A stretch of 58,566 nt of DNA from JAJRZX01 sp964407495 (GTDB taxonomy: Bacteria > Desulfobacterota > GWC2-55-46 > JADFVP01): positions 1 through 58,566 of the forward strand of contig CAYOVP010000008.1 in the NCBI GenBank assembly GCA_964407495.1, written 5' to 3'. The notes beneath the pieces were generated by a model. The model ran no database searches and had not been told where the DNA came from. It worked only from the letters and a program-made list of their open reading frames with translations. A program made the position numbers and the translations under genes. Positions 50,477-58,566 of the stretch are shown here, one piece after another; positions within the stretch are counted from its first letter, which is position 1, and each line of letters starts with the position of its first letter.

Positions 50477-50635
50477 ATGTTCGGGCATTCCAAGGACGTC
50501 ATGTACGACAAGAACATGAAGGTCTTTGACGATAGCGACAGTGAGGCCAGGCTCCTCGAGAAGGAGGAGTGGGGCGTCATCGGCATCTTCACCGCTGTGG
50601 TGCTTGCCGCGCTTATCGTTGCTTACGTGTTCTAA
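50477..50635 (+). CDS. 52-aa single-span membrane protein
   Basis: Starts MFGHSKDVMYDKNM and ends WGVIGIFTAVVLAALIVAYVF. A charged N-terminal half (residues 1-31, many Asp/Glu/Lys) is followed by one membrane helix (about 33-52) that finishes the protein, a tail-anchor-like layout. The gene has a near-consensus promoter, a perfect AAGGAGGTGA binding site (50461-50470) 6 nt before the ATG, and its own terminator. These signals indicate a highly expressed small protein. No family is recognised. Confidence 0.75.
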   Translation: MFGHSKDVMYDKNMKVFDDSDSEARLLEKEEWGVIGIFTAVVLAALIVAYVF

Positions 50636-50728
50636 TGCAGGGCGGATGATGGGGTAGCGGGCCCAGGGCCCGAGGTTCTGGGAAGCCCTGCAGGAAGACG
50701 TAGTGAGCGAGGGTCTTACAAGACCCCC

Positions 50729-50765
50729 CGGGGAGAAAAGGCCGGGTGCCTTTCCCCCCTTTTTT
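50729..50765 (+). terminator. Terminator after the 52-aa gene
   Basis: GGGGAGAAAAGGC pairs imperfectly with GCCTTTCCCCCC around CGGGT, followed by six T. Confidence 0.65.
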
Positions 50766-50883
50766 GTGTCCAGTTCCTGGCCGCCACCTGCCACCTCATG
50801 TCTTTGACCATTTCTTTTCTCCTCCTCAAGAGTACAAAGTACTGCCTGCCTCTCTCAGGTCTTTATTATCGCTCCCATTCTGT

Positions 50884-50889
50884 TATAAT
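50884..50889 (+). promoter_or_regulatory. deoC -10 box next to the start codon
   Basis: Perfect TATAAT ending 9 nt before the ATG (6 nt before an in-frame GTG at 50896). The -35 is weak (CTTTAT region near 50861). No Shine-Dalgarno. Confidence 0.5.
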
Positions 50890-50898
50890 CCCCTTGTG

Positions 50899-51576
50899 AT
50901 GAGACCCCTGGAACTTGCGAGAAAGATCGACCTTGCGGCCCTTTCGCCAACTACCACCAGGAAAGAGGCCGAGACCCTGGCTGTTCGGGCCCGTTCCCAT
51001 GCCTTTGCCACGCTCTGTGTGCCTCCCTGTCTCGTTTCCTCTGTCTCACGTCTCCTCGATGGCTACCCCACAGGCGTATCCACGGTGATAGGTTTTCCCC
51101 TTGGGTACGAGATGACGGAGGTAAAGGTCACCGCTGCCCGGAGGGCCGTTGATGACGGCGCAGTAGAGGTGGACATGGTAATGAACCAGTGCGCCTTCCA
51201 TGGTGGAGAATTCGCTTTTGTGCAAGACGACATCTCGGCTGTGGTCGAGGCTCTGCCTGGCACTCCCGTAAAGGTCATCATCGAGTGTTGCTATCTCGAT
51301 GAGGGTCAGAAGGTCGTGGCCGCCGAGATAGTCGTAAGGGCAGGGGCAGAGTACGTAAAGACATCTACGGGGTTTGGTCCGGGAGGGGCAAGCGAGGAGG
51401 ACGTAAGGCTCCTTTCCGGGGTGCTGGGGGGCAGGGCCGGGATAAAGGCCGCTGGCGGCATAAAGACCCTTGGACAGGCCCTTGCAATGATAGGGGCTGG
51501 GGCCGCGAGAGTGGGCACCAGTAGTGGTATGGAGATAGTGGAGGCCATGGAGAGCGGTGATGGCAAGGGCGCCTGA
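50899..51576 (+). CDS. deoC: Deoxyribose-phosphate aldolase
   Basis: Cleaves 2-deoxyribose 5-phosphate to acetaldehyde and glyceraldehyde 3-phosphate through a lysine Schiff base. 225 residues on a TIM barrel: ATLCVPPCLV, VIGFPLGY, AVEVDMVMNQ, KVIIECCYL, GAEYVKTSTGFGPGGAS (Schiff-base Lys) and IKAAGGIKT (second catalytic Lys). The open frame extends 51 codons upstream through the promoter and is not conserved. A GTG one codon upstream of the ATG could also serve as start. Confidence 0.94.
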   Translation: MRPLELARKIDLAALSPTTTRKEAETLAVRARSHAFATLCVPPCLVSSVSRLLDGYPTGVSTVIGFPLGYEMTEVKVTAARRAVDDGAVEVDMVMNQCAFHGGEFAFVQDDISAVVEALPGTPVKVIIECCYLDEGQKVVAAEIVVRAGAEYVKTSTGFGPGGASEEDVRLLSGVLGGRAGIKAAGGIKTLGQALAMIGAGAARVGTSSGMEIVEAMESGDGKGA

Positions 51577-51604
51577 TCTGGTAAGGGCAGGTTGCTTTCA
51601 TAAA

Positions 51605-51642
51605 AGACCCCCCTGCAGGAAGGAATCCCTGCAGGGGGGTCT
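51605..51642. terminator. 15-bp bidirectional terminator hairpin
   Basis: AGACCCCCCTGCAGG (51605-51619) pairs perfectly with 51628-51642. It lies between convergent deoC and the secreted-protein gene. Confidence 0.8.
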
Positions 51643-51683
51643 GTATTTGTTTACAGGGCCTTGCGCGGCACCCGTGCCTTGCC

Positions 51684-53639
51684 TCAGTTCACGGTAAAGT
51701 TGAATTGTCCCGTGTTGTCCTGAACAGGATATGTGCCAACATACCCGTTGTACGTGTAGGTGCCAAGGGGCGCGTTCATTGGTACGCCCTGGTTCATGTG
51801 CACGTTTTTCGTCTGATTAGGATTGAGGCAGACGTGCACGGGACCGAAGAGCGCTCCAGAGACAGGGTAGGGCGAACCATTGGGCAGGAGGACGTCCTCC
51901 CAGTAGTCGACGCACTGCGTGCTGGCCGTGGTATTTACGGCTGTTATCGTGTAGCCGAGGGTTCCGCCCCTGGGAACGGTTGGAGTGTCGGGGATGAGGC
52001 TGAGCGAGACCGGAGGTGTGATACCATAGCCCACTTCGCCGACCCATGTACCCCAGTCCCAGACAGAACTCACGCCGGCCACGTTCTTGGACCACTCACC
52101 GAATATCCAGACCTTGGTATTGTCGGCAGGGTCTACGCTTACGCCGAAGTAGTCGCCCCAGCGCGAGCCAGTGATGCAGGCCTGGCCTGCCTTGAGGAGT
52201 GCGCTTGGCTGAGTGGCGGTATCGGTTGTGAGCCTTCCGCTGTATCTTATGCCTGCGTACTCTGTAGACCCGCTCCGGGCGAAGACAGAGATGATATTTC
52301 CAGCGCTGTCCACTGTAATGGCAGGGAACCAGTAGTCCAGTTTGTCCTGCCCATAGGTCTCGTTGACAACGGGCGTGTTCGTCGTGGTGTTTATCTCGAG
52401 GAACCTTATTGCCGCCACGGTGCCGCTTCCCCAGTTGTGGGCCTCGTTGAAGCCGGCGTAGAGTCTGCCGTTCTTGTACACAGCGTTGAAGATCCTGTTG
52501 TCAATGGTGTCGAGTGTGTCGGTGCAACCTTTCTGCCTGGCATTGGGAGCAGGGCTGTAGGAGCCGATGTTCACCGTAGCCTGCCTTGTGATTACGGGCG
52601 GGTTGGGGAAGTTGTGCGTTACGTTCCAGAGTGTTACGTTGTTACCCCCGCCGGAGTGCGAGTTTATCATGTACTCTGTATTCGTGGCGCTGAGAGAGCG
52701 CGCCACACGTATGGTGAATGCCTGTGAGCCGTTGGCATTCTTGAGGTTAGTTGCCCTGAAGAGCGTAAGGGGAGCACCGGTGTAAAGTTCGGTCTTGGAT
52801 ATGGTCACTACCTGGGCGGTGGTGAATATGCCGGCGAGGAAGGTAAACTGGTTGGACGAGATATAGACACTCCCGGAGGTGTTGCCATCAAAGCCAATGT
52901 CCTCGTAGTCTCCCCAGGCCTTGTTGATTCCTGTTCCGGTGACGCTGCTTATGCTGTAGTTCCACCAGGCGCCTGTTGGGTCAGAGGTCTGGGAGACAGA
53001 GAGGAGGTAGACGGCCTTGCTGGAGAAGTCCGATGCCAGGGCTATGAGCATCCAGTGGCCGGACTGTGCGTCATAGACAATCTTTGGATCAAAGGGGCCG
53101 CCAGGCGGTGTGAGAGAGGCGAACCACGAGGCCATGCTCGATTCGAGCAGGAGGGAGCCGGACTTGTTGTATATATCTATGGTGGAGTTGACTACTGTAA
53201 CGATGTGGTTTGGACCTGCGGCAACAGTGGGGTCAGGCGGCCTGTGGAGAAAGCCGTCGGGCTGGCCGCCGTCGTCCCTGCCCTCGAAGTTCACTGCAAT
53301 AAGAGGGGCCTGGGCCGGGGCCTTTGTAGCAGAGGTGTCCTGGCGAAGGCTTGGCTGTACGCCGCCCTTTGGCGCCGGGACCGGTGCGTTCTTGAGTCTT
53401 CTGAGGGTATTCTTGTCAATGGCATAGCCAAGGGGCACCTCTACTGACTTGAGGGGTGTGACAGTGACCTTGGGCAACTGGGATGGCACCATTACTACGG
53501 GCGAGCCCGTGGTATCGGTGGTTATGACCGGGCCTGCGGCGAGCGTTGTCACAGGCAGAAGAATTATGGAAATAAACAATAATGCATAGAGGCGCCACGA
53601 GGCCCCCCTGCTGCCGGGTCGAACTCCATTCAAGTCCAT
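51684..53639 (-). CDS. Large secreted protein, beta-propeller-like, unknown function
   Basis: 651 residues starting MDLNGVRPGSRG behind AAGGAGGT. Signal peptide with hydrophobic core LYALLFISIILLPVTTLA and cleavage near AAG. A low-complexity Pro/Ala/Lys linker (about 80-115) precedes a domain with repeated short blades ending in aromatic and Gly/Asp turns (DPTVAAGPNHIVTVVN, GPFDPKIVYDAQSGHWMLIALA, WGDYEDIGFDG, RWGDYFGVSVDPADNTKVWIFGEW), as in exported propeller proteins. A C-terminal Ig-like region (about 545-651) follows. No catalytic motif was recognised. Confidence 0.75.
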   Translation of the reverse strand: MDLNGVRPGSRGASWRLYALLFISIILLPVTTLAAGPVITTDTTGSPVVMVPSQLPKVTVTPLKSVEVPLGYAIDKNTLRRLKNAPVPAPKGGVQPSLRQDTSATKAPAQAPLIAVNFEGRDDGGQPDGFLHRPPDPTVAAGPNHIVTVVNSTIDIYNKSGSLLLESSMASWFASLTPPGGPFDPKIVYDAQSGHWMLIALASDFSSKAVYLLSVSQTSDPTGAWWNYSISSVTGTGINKAWGDYEDIGFDGNTSGSVYISSNQFTFLAGIFTTAQVVTISKTELYTGAPLTLFRATNLKNANGSQAFTIRVARSLSATNTEYMINSHSGGGNNVTLWNVTHNFPNPPVITRQATVNIGSYSPAPNARQKGCTDTLDTIDNRIFNAVYKNGRLYAGFNEAHNWGSGTVAAIRFLEINTTTNTPVVNETYGQDKLDYWFPAITVDSAGNIISVFARSGSTEYAGIRYSGRLTTDTATQPSALLKAGQACITGSRWGDYFGVSVDPADNTKVWIFGEWSKNVAGVSSVWDWGTWVGEVGYGITPPVSLSLIPDTPTVPRGGTLGYTITAVNTTASTQCVDYWEDVLLPNGSPYPVSGALFGPVHVCLNPNQTKNVHMNQGVPMNAPLGTYTYNGYVGTYPVQDNTGQFNFTVN

Positions 53640-54042
53640 CCCTGACCTCCTTTTCTGATGTTGCATTTGATTCATGATGTATAGAGGTTACCTCTTAACA
53701 AATCTACGACCTTGGTGCGCGGAAGGGACCGTAACGCCGTTCCAGAGACATGCCCCCGCCCTGACCTCAGGCCCCGCACTGCTATCGGCCCCTGTCCAGA
53801 GGCCCGCATGAGGCTTTTTAGTGGGCCGGTGCATGGGGAATCGCTGCCAACAGAGCACAAGCAGGGTGGCCAAGTTGGCGGGAGTATCCTTTTCGCCTCT
53901 GCCACGCCAGCCACGCCAGCCCCCTCTTCCCCCTCGCCCCCCCAGCCCCCCATACACAGACAGCCGGACCAAGTTTCATAACAATGGTCCGGCTGTGAGA
54001 TGTACTATAGCATAAGCAGTACTGATCTGTCAATGCCGATAC
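53640..54042. other. Intergenic region between two secreted-protein genes
   Basis: About 400 bases with no supported ORF. It holds the upstream region of the 51684 gene (a short AGAGGT/ACCTCT palindrome at 53685-53697) and a pyrimidine-rich CCCCTC/GCCACGCCAG tract near 53900. At 53960-53996 a 12-bp hairpin (ACAGCCGGACCA with TGGTCCGGCTGT) lies just downstream of the 54043 gene, a likely transcript end although no U-tract follows. Confidence 0.5.
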
Positions 54043-54453
54043 TTACCTGCCAGCAGAGCCGATGGACGAGGCCGCCGCGTTTGGACGCGCCATGCCTGAA
54101 CTCCAGGTGCCGCTGTTCAGTACAGTTATGCCGGCGCCGTTGTTTACGTAGTGGGTCCAGGTATGGTCGGCCCGTATGACCGTTGTAACTCCTGCGAGGG
54201 TGGCAGTGGTGTCGTATCCCATGGTGATGGCAGGGCCCTGGCTGAAGATGTTTGCCACAGTACCGGCCATGTTGCCTGAGTAGCAACCTGTCTCGCTGCC
54301 CGAGGCAAGGCCTGTGAACATGTCGTAGGAAAGACTTGCGCCGTCACAGTACCCGTCATATACGATGTTCTGGTTGGCCGCGTGAGATGTGCTTACCTGC
54401 CCGAACATGAGCGCAAGGGCCAAGATCATACCTCCAAGAAGTTTCCTCTTCAT
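54043..54453 (-). CDS. Small secreted protein of unknown function
   Basis: 136 residues: signal peptide (MKRKLLGGMILALALMFGQVSTSHA, cleavage after SHA), then a mature part rich in Gly, Ser, Thr and Asn with two cysteines (about 36 and 57) that could form a disulfide. AAGGAGAG precedes the ATG. No family recognised. The composition (beta-prone, low charge) resembles exported structural or matrix proteins. Confidence 0.7.
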   Translation of the reverse strand: MKRKLLGGMILALALMFGQVSTSHAANQNIVYDGYCDGASLSYDMFTGLASGSETGCYSGNMAGTVANIFSQGPAITMGYDTTATLAGVTTVIRADHTWTHYVNNGAGITVLNSGTWSSGMARPNAAASSIGSAGR

Positions 54454-54966
54454 TTTCCCTCTCCTTTCAAATTGCCGTGGTTTTTGATATTATTTTCTTA
54501 TCAAGGTTGGTATGTAATTTATAGAAGAGCATCAGCACTCCATTATGTTATAGCATATGCTATGGCACTATGTCTATCCCCCAAAAGTACGAATTTTTGA
54601 AAAAGGAGGAAAAAAAACCCCTTTTCTGGCCAGGACCTCCTGCACCAGGTGAAGAAGGCCACCTATTGGTTGAGGGCAAAGGAAAAAGAGGCGCAAGTCT
54701 CGATGGAGACGAGGAAGGGCCATCGATTCAGGCCTTGGAGCAGGGCAGGGCGGCTCTGTTCGAGGAAAGTCCGATCAATCCAGACTTTTCTGAGCCCCAT
54801 GGGGGGCAGGATTTTCAGGGATGCAAGGCCTTGAAAATGTGAGGGAGAGAGAAACCCCGCTTCTTCTCCCCAGGCCCTCACTGATGATTCAGGGGTGGTA
54901 TTACCCAGGGGTTTCGTAATAATGGAAGGTAAAGGTGCAGAGGGCGCTCCCACCAGAAGAGCGATG
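54454..54966. other. Intergenic region with promoter-like AT-rich part and 14-bp palindrome
   Basis: The first 150 bases are AT-rich. They contain a possible minus-strand -10 TATAAA (54518-54523) for the 54043 gene and a perfect palindrome ATAGCATATGCTAT (54550-54563) just upstream of it. The rest (54600-54960) has overlapping unconserved ORFs on both strands and no recognisable gene. Confidence 0.45.
54550..54563. promoter_or_regulatory. 14-bp perfect palindrome, possible operator
   Basis: ATAGCATATGCTAT lies upstream of the presumed promoter of the small secreted-protein gene, a suitable place for a dimeric regulator. No regulator is known from the window. Confidence 0.35.
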
Positions 54967-55617
54967 CTACTTCTTCATCAATACTGCCTCAAAGCCCTCG
55001 TATGCCAGGGCCCTGGCCTTTTCCATGGCCTTGTCGCGCGACTCGAAGTCTCCTGCACGGACACGGTAAAAGACCTTTCCAGAGACCCGGGCCCTTGATA
55101 TGTAGGCACCATAAAGGCCCTCGGCCTCGAGTGCCCTCAGGAGTCTCTCTGCATAGGACTTGTTCGTAAATGCGCCTGTCTGGACAGTATACAGGCCTGT
55201 TCCTGTGCCCCCGGACTTGCTCACGCGTATGTACTTTATGTACCTTTCGTCCCTCCCAACCGGTCTCACGCGTACGCGGGCCGTGCCCTTGTCCACTATA
55301 CCGAGTTCTCTTGCGCCCCTATACGAGAGGTCTATGATCCGGCCCCGCACAAAGGGCCCCCTGTCATTGATGGTCAGGCGGACGCGGCGCCCGTTCTCCA
55401 GGTTCTCGACATCCACGATGGTTCCGAGCGGCAGGGTCCTGTGGGCCGCGGTCAGTGCGTTCATGTCGTAGACCTCGCCGCTGGCAGTGAGTTTGCCGTT
55501 AAAATCAGGGCCATACCATGAGGCAATGCCCGTCTCTGTGCCACGCGGGCCGCGGCCTGTGTGCGCGCAGGCAGAGAGGAGGATGAGAAGGGAAAGGAGG
55601 AGAAAGGGCCTTTTCAT
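54967..55617 (-). CDS. rlpA: RlpA-like septal lytic transglycosylase lipoprotein with SPOR domain
   Basis: Outer-membrane lipoprotein that cleaves denuded glycan strands at the septum. 216 residues: lipobox LLSAC (Cys16), double-psi beta-barrel domain with GIASWYGPDFNGKLTASGEVYD, AAHRTLPLGT and NDRGPFVRGRIIDLS (catalytic Asp in NDRGP), and a C-terminal SPOR domain (about 140-214; YTVQTGAFTNKSYAERL). The ATG overlaps the uvrA stop (ATGA). Confidence 0.93.
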   Translation of the reverse strand: MKRPFLLLSLLILLSACAHTGRGPRGTETGIASWYGPDFNGKLTASGEVYDMNALTAAHRTLPLGTIVDVENLENGRRVRLTINDRGPFVRGRIIDLSYRGARELGIVDKGTARVRVRPVGRDERYIKYIRVSKSGGTGTGLYTVQTGAFTNKSYAERLLRALEAEGLYGAYISRARVSGKVFYRVRAGDFESRDKAMEKARALAYEGFEAVLMKK

Positions 55618-58475
55618 TGGGAGAGCAACCCGCCTCCGTGCAAAGGGGTTGGCGCCGAGAGGACCTCGCGGAGGTAGCGCCCTGTGTGCGATGCCTCTAC
55701 AGCCGCCACTTCCTCGGGCGTGCCTGCGGCCACCACGCGTCCTCCGCCGTCGCCGCCCTCTGGGCCGAGGTCTATGACATGGTCGGCGCTCTTTATGACG
55801 TCCAGGTTGTGCTCGATGACGAGGACGGAGTTGCCGGCCTCGGTAAGCCTGCCGAGCACCTCTATGAGTTTCTGTGTGTCAGCGAAGTGCAGGCCTGTGG
55901 TTGGCTCGTCCAGTATGTATAGGGTGCGGCCAGTGCCGCGCTTGGCGAGTTCACGCGAGATTTTTATCCTCTGGGCCTCACCACCAGAGAGGGCGGTCGT
56001 GGGCTGGCCAAGGGTGAGGTACCCGAGTCCCACGTCCGAGAGGGTCTGGAGGCGCTCTCTTATGCGCGGGATCTTGGCGAAGAAATGGAGGGCCTCGGAT
56101 ACGGTTAGGCCCAGGCACTCTGATATGTTCCTGCCCTTGAAGCGTATCTCCAGGGTCTCACGGTTGTACCTCGCCCCCCGGCATACATCGCAGGTCACGT
56201 ATACATCGGGTAAAAAGTGCATCTCCACCTTTATGAGGCCGTCACCGCGGCAGGCCTCGCATCTGCCGCCCTTCACGTTGAAACTGAACCTCCCTGGCCC
56301 ATAGCCGCGAACGCGCGAGGCAGGAAGGCCGCTGAAGAGTTCGCGCACATAGGTAAAGAGGCCCGTGTAGGTGGCAGGGTTGCTCCGTGGAGTCCGGCCT
56401 ATGGGGCTCTGGTCAATGGCGATTACCTTGTCTATGAACTCGAGGCCAGTGATGGCGCCTGCCTCGCCGGCAGAGACGCGCGAGCGGTGAAGCCTTCGCG
56501 CAAGGTTTCTGTAGATCGTATCGAGGACGAGTGTACTCTTACCAGAGCCAGAGACCCCGGTGACGCAGGTAATGAGGCCGAGGGGGATCTCCACGTCTAT
56601 GTTCTTCAAGTTGTTGGCTGTAAGGCCCTTGAACCTTAATAGGCGTCTACCCTTTTTTCTGCGCCTCTTGGGAACAGGTATGGAGAGTTCACGGGAGAGG
56701 TACCTGCCCGTAAGAGAGGCAGGACTCTCGAGTATCTCGTCATAGGTTCCGGCGGCCACTACCTGGCCTCCGCCAGCCCCGGCGCCTGGCCCCATGTCTA
56801 TGATGTAGTCGGCCTCGCGCATGGTCTCCTCGTCGTGCTCTACGACTATGACTGAGTTGCCCATATCGCGAAGTCTCTTGAGCGCGCCGAGGAGCCGCCT
56901 GTTGTCTCGCTGATGAAGCCCTATGGATGGTTCGTCCAGTATGTACAGGACACCCACGAGGCTCGAGCCTATCTGTGTGGCAAGGCGTATCCTCTGCGCC
57001 TCGCCGCCAGAGAGTGTGCCTGCCGAGCGGTCGAGGGTAATGTAGCCAAGGCCCACATTCAGCAGAAAACCCAGACGCTCCCTTATCTCCTTGAGTATGC
57101 GCCTTGCTATCTCTGCTTCGAGGTCCGTGAGTTCGAGGCCTTCGAAAAACCGGGCGGCCTTTTCTATGGACATGCAGACCACCTGGTAAATGCTCTTTCC
57201 CCCGATGCGTATGTACAGGGCCTCGCGTTTCAGGCGAGACCCGCCGCAGGCCTTGCATGCCTTGCTCCCCATGTATGCCTCGAGTCCCTTTCTCACGGCC
57301 TCGGACTCTGTCTCTTGATACCTGCGCTCGAGGTTCCTCATGACCCCCTCGAAGGGCCGCCTGTATGAGTACTCGGCCTTTTTCATGCCATAGCGAAAGT
57401 CCATCTCCTCGTCGCCAGAGCCGTAGAGTATTATCTCCCGCACCTTCTCTGGCAGGTCTTTCCAGGGCCTATCCAGGCCAAAGCCGTAGCGCGAGGCAAG
57501 GCCCTTCAATATATGCATGTAATAGGACGAGCAGGCCCTGCCGTCACCAGAACGCCAGGGAGCAATGGCCCCCCGTACAAGAGAAAGCCCAGGGTCGGGA
57601 ATGATGGCCGCGGGATCGAAGTAAAAATCCTCGCCAAGACCCTTGCACTCCGGGCAGGCCCCGTAAGGACTGTTGAAGGAAAAAGAGGCAGGTGTAATCT
57701 CCGGGTAACTGATGCCGCAGTCCACGCACGATAGGTTCTCGTTGAAGAAGAATTCCTCTGCCCCGAGAACCTCGACGCGTGCAAGGCCGTCAGAAAGACG
57801 CGTTGCCGCTTCGAGCGAATCGCCGAGCCTCGTCATGATGCCCTTTTTTATTACGAGCCTGTCTATGACTACGTCTATGTAGTGCTTCTTGCGCTTGTCG
57901 AGGATGATGGTCTCCTCGAGATCACGCACCTTGCCGTCAACTACAACGCGGGTGTAGCCCTCCCTGAGGAGGTTGTTGAGTTCCTTCCTGAACCCGCCCT
58001 TGCGGCCGCGCACTATGGGCGAGTAGACGATTACCCGCTGGCCCTCGTCAAGGGCCATGACACGCTCAACCATCTGTTCTATGCTCTGCGCGGTAATGGG
58101 CTTGCCGCAGAGGTAACAGAAGGGCCGGCCAACACGGGCGAAGAGGAGACGGAGATAGTCGTAGAGTTCGGTGACAGTGGCTACCGTTGAGCGCGGGTTG
58201 CGCGACGTGGTCTTCTGCTCTATGGAGATGGAGGGCGAGAGCCCCTCTATACTCTCGACATCAGGCTTGTCGACCTGCTCGAGAAATTGGCGCGCATAGG
58301 CCGAGAGACTCTCCACGTACCGCCTCTGCCCCTCGGCATAGATGGTGTCAAAGGCAAGGGAAGACTTCCCCGAACCCGAAACACCGGTTATTACCACGAG
58401 TTTGTCCCGCGGGATGACCACGTCGATGTCCTTCAGGTTGTGCTCGCGCGCACCCTTTATGATGATGTTTTTCAT
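55614..58475 (-). CDS. uvrA: Excinuclease ABC subunit A
   Basis: DNA-damage recognition ATPase of nucleotide excision repair. 953 residues with two ABC modules: Walker A GVSGSGKSSLAFDT and GVSGSGKSTLVLDT, two LSGGEAQRI signatures, and two zinc modules (CVDC...CPEC around 260-285; CEAC...CDVC around 745-770). FTYVRELFSGLPASR precedes the second zinc module as usual. Complete at both ends. Co-transcribed with rlpA downstream. Confidence 0.97.
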   Translation of the reverse strand: MKNIIIKGAREHNLKDIDVVIPRDKLVVITGVSGSGKSSLAFDTIYAEGQRRYVESLSAYARQFLEQVDKPDVESIEGLSPSISIEQKTTSRNPRSTVATVTELYDYLRLLFARVGRPFCYLCGKPITAQSIEQMVERVMALDEGQRVIVYSPIVRGRKGGFRKELNNLLREGYTRVVVDGKVRDLEETIILDKRKKHYIDVVIDRLVIKKGIMTRLGDSLEAATRLSDGLARVEVLGAEEFFFNENLSCVDCGISYPEITPASFSFNSPYGACPECKGLGEDFYFDPAAIIPDPGLSLVRGAIAPWRSGDGRACSSYYMHILKGLASRYGFGLDRPWKDLPEKVREIILYGSGDEEMDFRYGMKKAEYSYRRPFEGVMRNLERRYQETESEAVRKGLEAYMGSKACKACGGSRLKREALYIRIGGKSIYQVVCMSIEKAARFFEGLELTDLEAEIARRILKEIRERLGFLLNVGLGYITLDRSAGTLSGGEAQRIRLATQIGSSLVGVLYILDEPSIGLHQRDNRRLLGALKRLRDMGNSVIVVEHDEETMREADYIIDMGPGAGAGGGQVVAAGTYDEILESPASLTGRYLSRELSIPVPKRRRKKGRRLLRFKGLTANNLKNIDVEIPLGLITCVTGVSGSGKSTLVLDTIYRNLARRLHRSRVSAGEAGAITGLEFIDKVIAIDQSPIGRTPRSNPATYTGLFTYVRELFSGLPASRVRGYGPGRFSFNVKGGRCEACRGDGLIKVEMHFLPDVYVTCDVCRGARYNRETLEIRFKGRNISECLGLTVSEALHFFAKIPRIRERLQTLSDVGLGYLTLGQPTTALSGGEAQRIKISRELAKRGTGRTLYILDEPTTGLHFADTQKLIEVLGRLTEAGNSVLVIEHNLDVIKSADHVIDLGPEGGDGGGRVVAAGTPEEVAAVEASHTGRYLREVLSAPTPLHGGGLLSQ

Positions 58476-58486
58476 TTGTTTTGATT

Positions 58487-58513
58487 GTTGGGTTTCGCTT
58501 CGCTCTACCCAAC
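58487..58513. repeat. REP-like hairpin upstream of uvrA
   Basis: GTTGGGTTTCGC, TTC, GCTCTACCCAAC, followed by CTACG: the widespread GTTGGGT/ACCCAAC palindromic repeat found in many bacterial genomes. It lies 12-38 nt upstream of the uvrA start codon, in its promoter region. Confidence 0.7.
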
Positions 58514-58566
58514 CTACGAAACTGAAAAAAAGATTAAGAGTTTATAGATTTTCGGCTTTCTTTTAA

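Noticed and set aside
54762..54773. GAGGAAAGTCCG, the RNase P RNA P4 signature
   Set aside because: The matching 3' signature (ACAGAA...GGCTTA) and the rest of the fold are absent; probably chance.
54570..54953. Overlapping ORFs of 61-96 codons on both strands between the small secreted-protein gene and rlpA
   Set aside because: No Shine-Dalgarno with sensible spacing, no family resemblance, and they overlap each other.

Overview
The window is a GC-rich, densely packed stretch of bacterial chromosome carrying core biosynthetic genes. It comes from a draft assembly: three runs of exactly 100 N are gap placeholders, and all three sit inside tandem repeats. Lipoprotein RlpA, HflKC, UvrA, an Aquifex-type aconitase, ADP-forming acyl-CoA synthetase subunits, dodecin, TPR-tailed membrane glycosyltransferases and an oxygen-dependent protoporphyrinogen oxidase point to a Gram-negative of the deltaproteobacterial/Nitrospirota type. 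The lineage is inferred from gene content, not demonstrated. No rRNA, tRNA or CRISPR array was seen.

Layout. 80-6254 (minus): trp operon trpE-G-D-C-F-B; trpA is expected beyond the left edge. 6583-8520 (plus): aconitase, ended by a bidirectional terminator. 8703-15063 (minus): complete late biotin operon bioB-F-(33-codon ORF)-H-C-A-D, behind a consensus-like promoter and a BirA-like operator. 15456-20660 (minus): three tandem paralogous TMTC-like membrane/TPR proteins. 20953-24632: queF (plus), then cobD and hflK-hflC (minus). 25284-28317 (plus): hybrid histidine kinase, a small Lys-rich protein and a CMD-family protein. 28558-31516 (minus): cation/proton antiporter and K+ channel, both with TrkA/RCK domains. 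31770-32150: two convergent genes that have both lost their 3' parts. 32301-38369 (minus): acdB/acdA, dodecin, a DUF4149 protein, cbiB and cbiP. 38577-44248 (plus): rsmE, a Cys-rich mini-protein, a SpoIIM-like protein, yggS with a histone-H1-like tail, proC, yggT, divIVA and a DUF167 gene. 45148-46665 (minus): rpoD. 46906-51576 (plus): hemE-hemH-hemY, a 52-aa membrane protein and deoC. 51684-58475 (minus): two secreted proteins, rlpA and uvrA.

Three signals are the most unusual. (1) A dispersed element, made of a hairpin with CTTTCTTTT/AAAAGAAAG arms plus a tag reading CAAAGAAAACCA, lies between and inside operons. At three loci it recurs at 90, 91 and 93-94 bp although the intervening sequences are unrelated; two of these are amplified arrays. 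(2) Several genes (queF, cobD, hflK, a DUF167 gene, deoC, trpE) have a -35/-10 pair ending 6-9 nt before the start codon and no ribosome-binding site, which predicts leaderless mRNAs. (3) YggS carries a tail of about 170 residues rich in Lys, Ala and Thr, like eukaryotic or chlamydial histone H1. A BirA-type operator overlaps the bioB promoter and offers a regulatory reading of the biotin operon.
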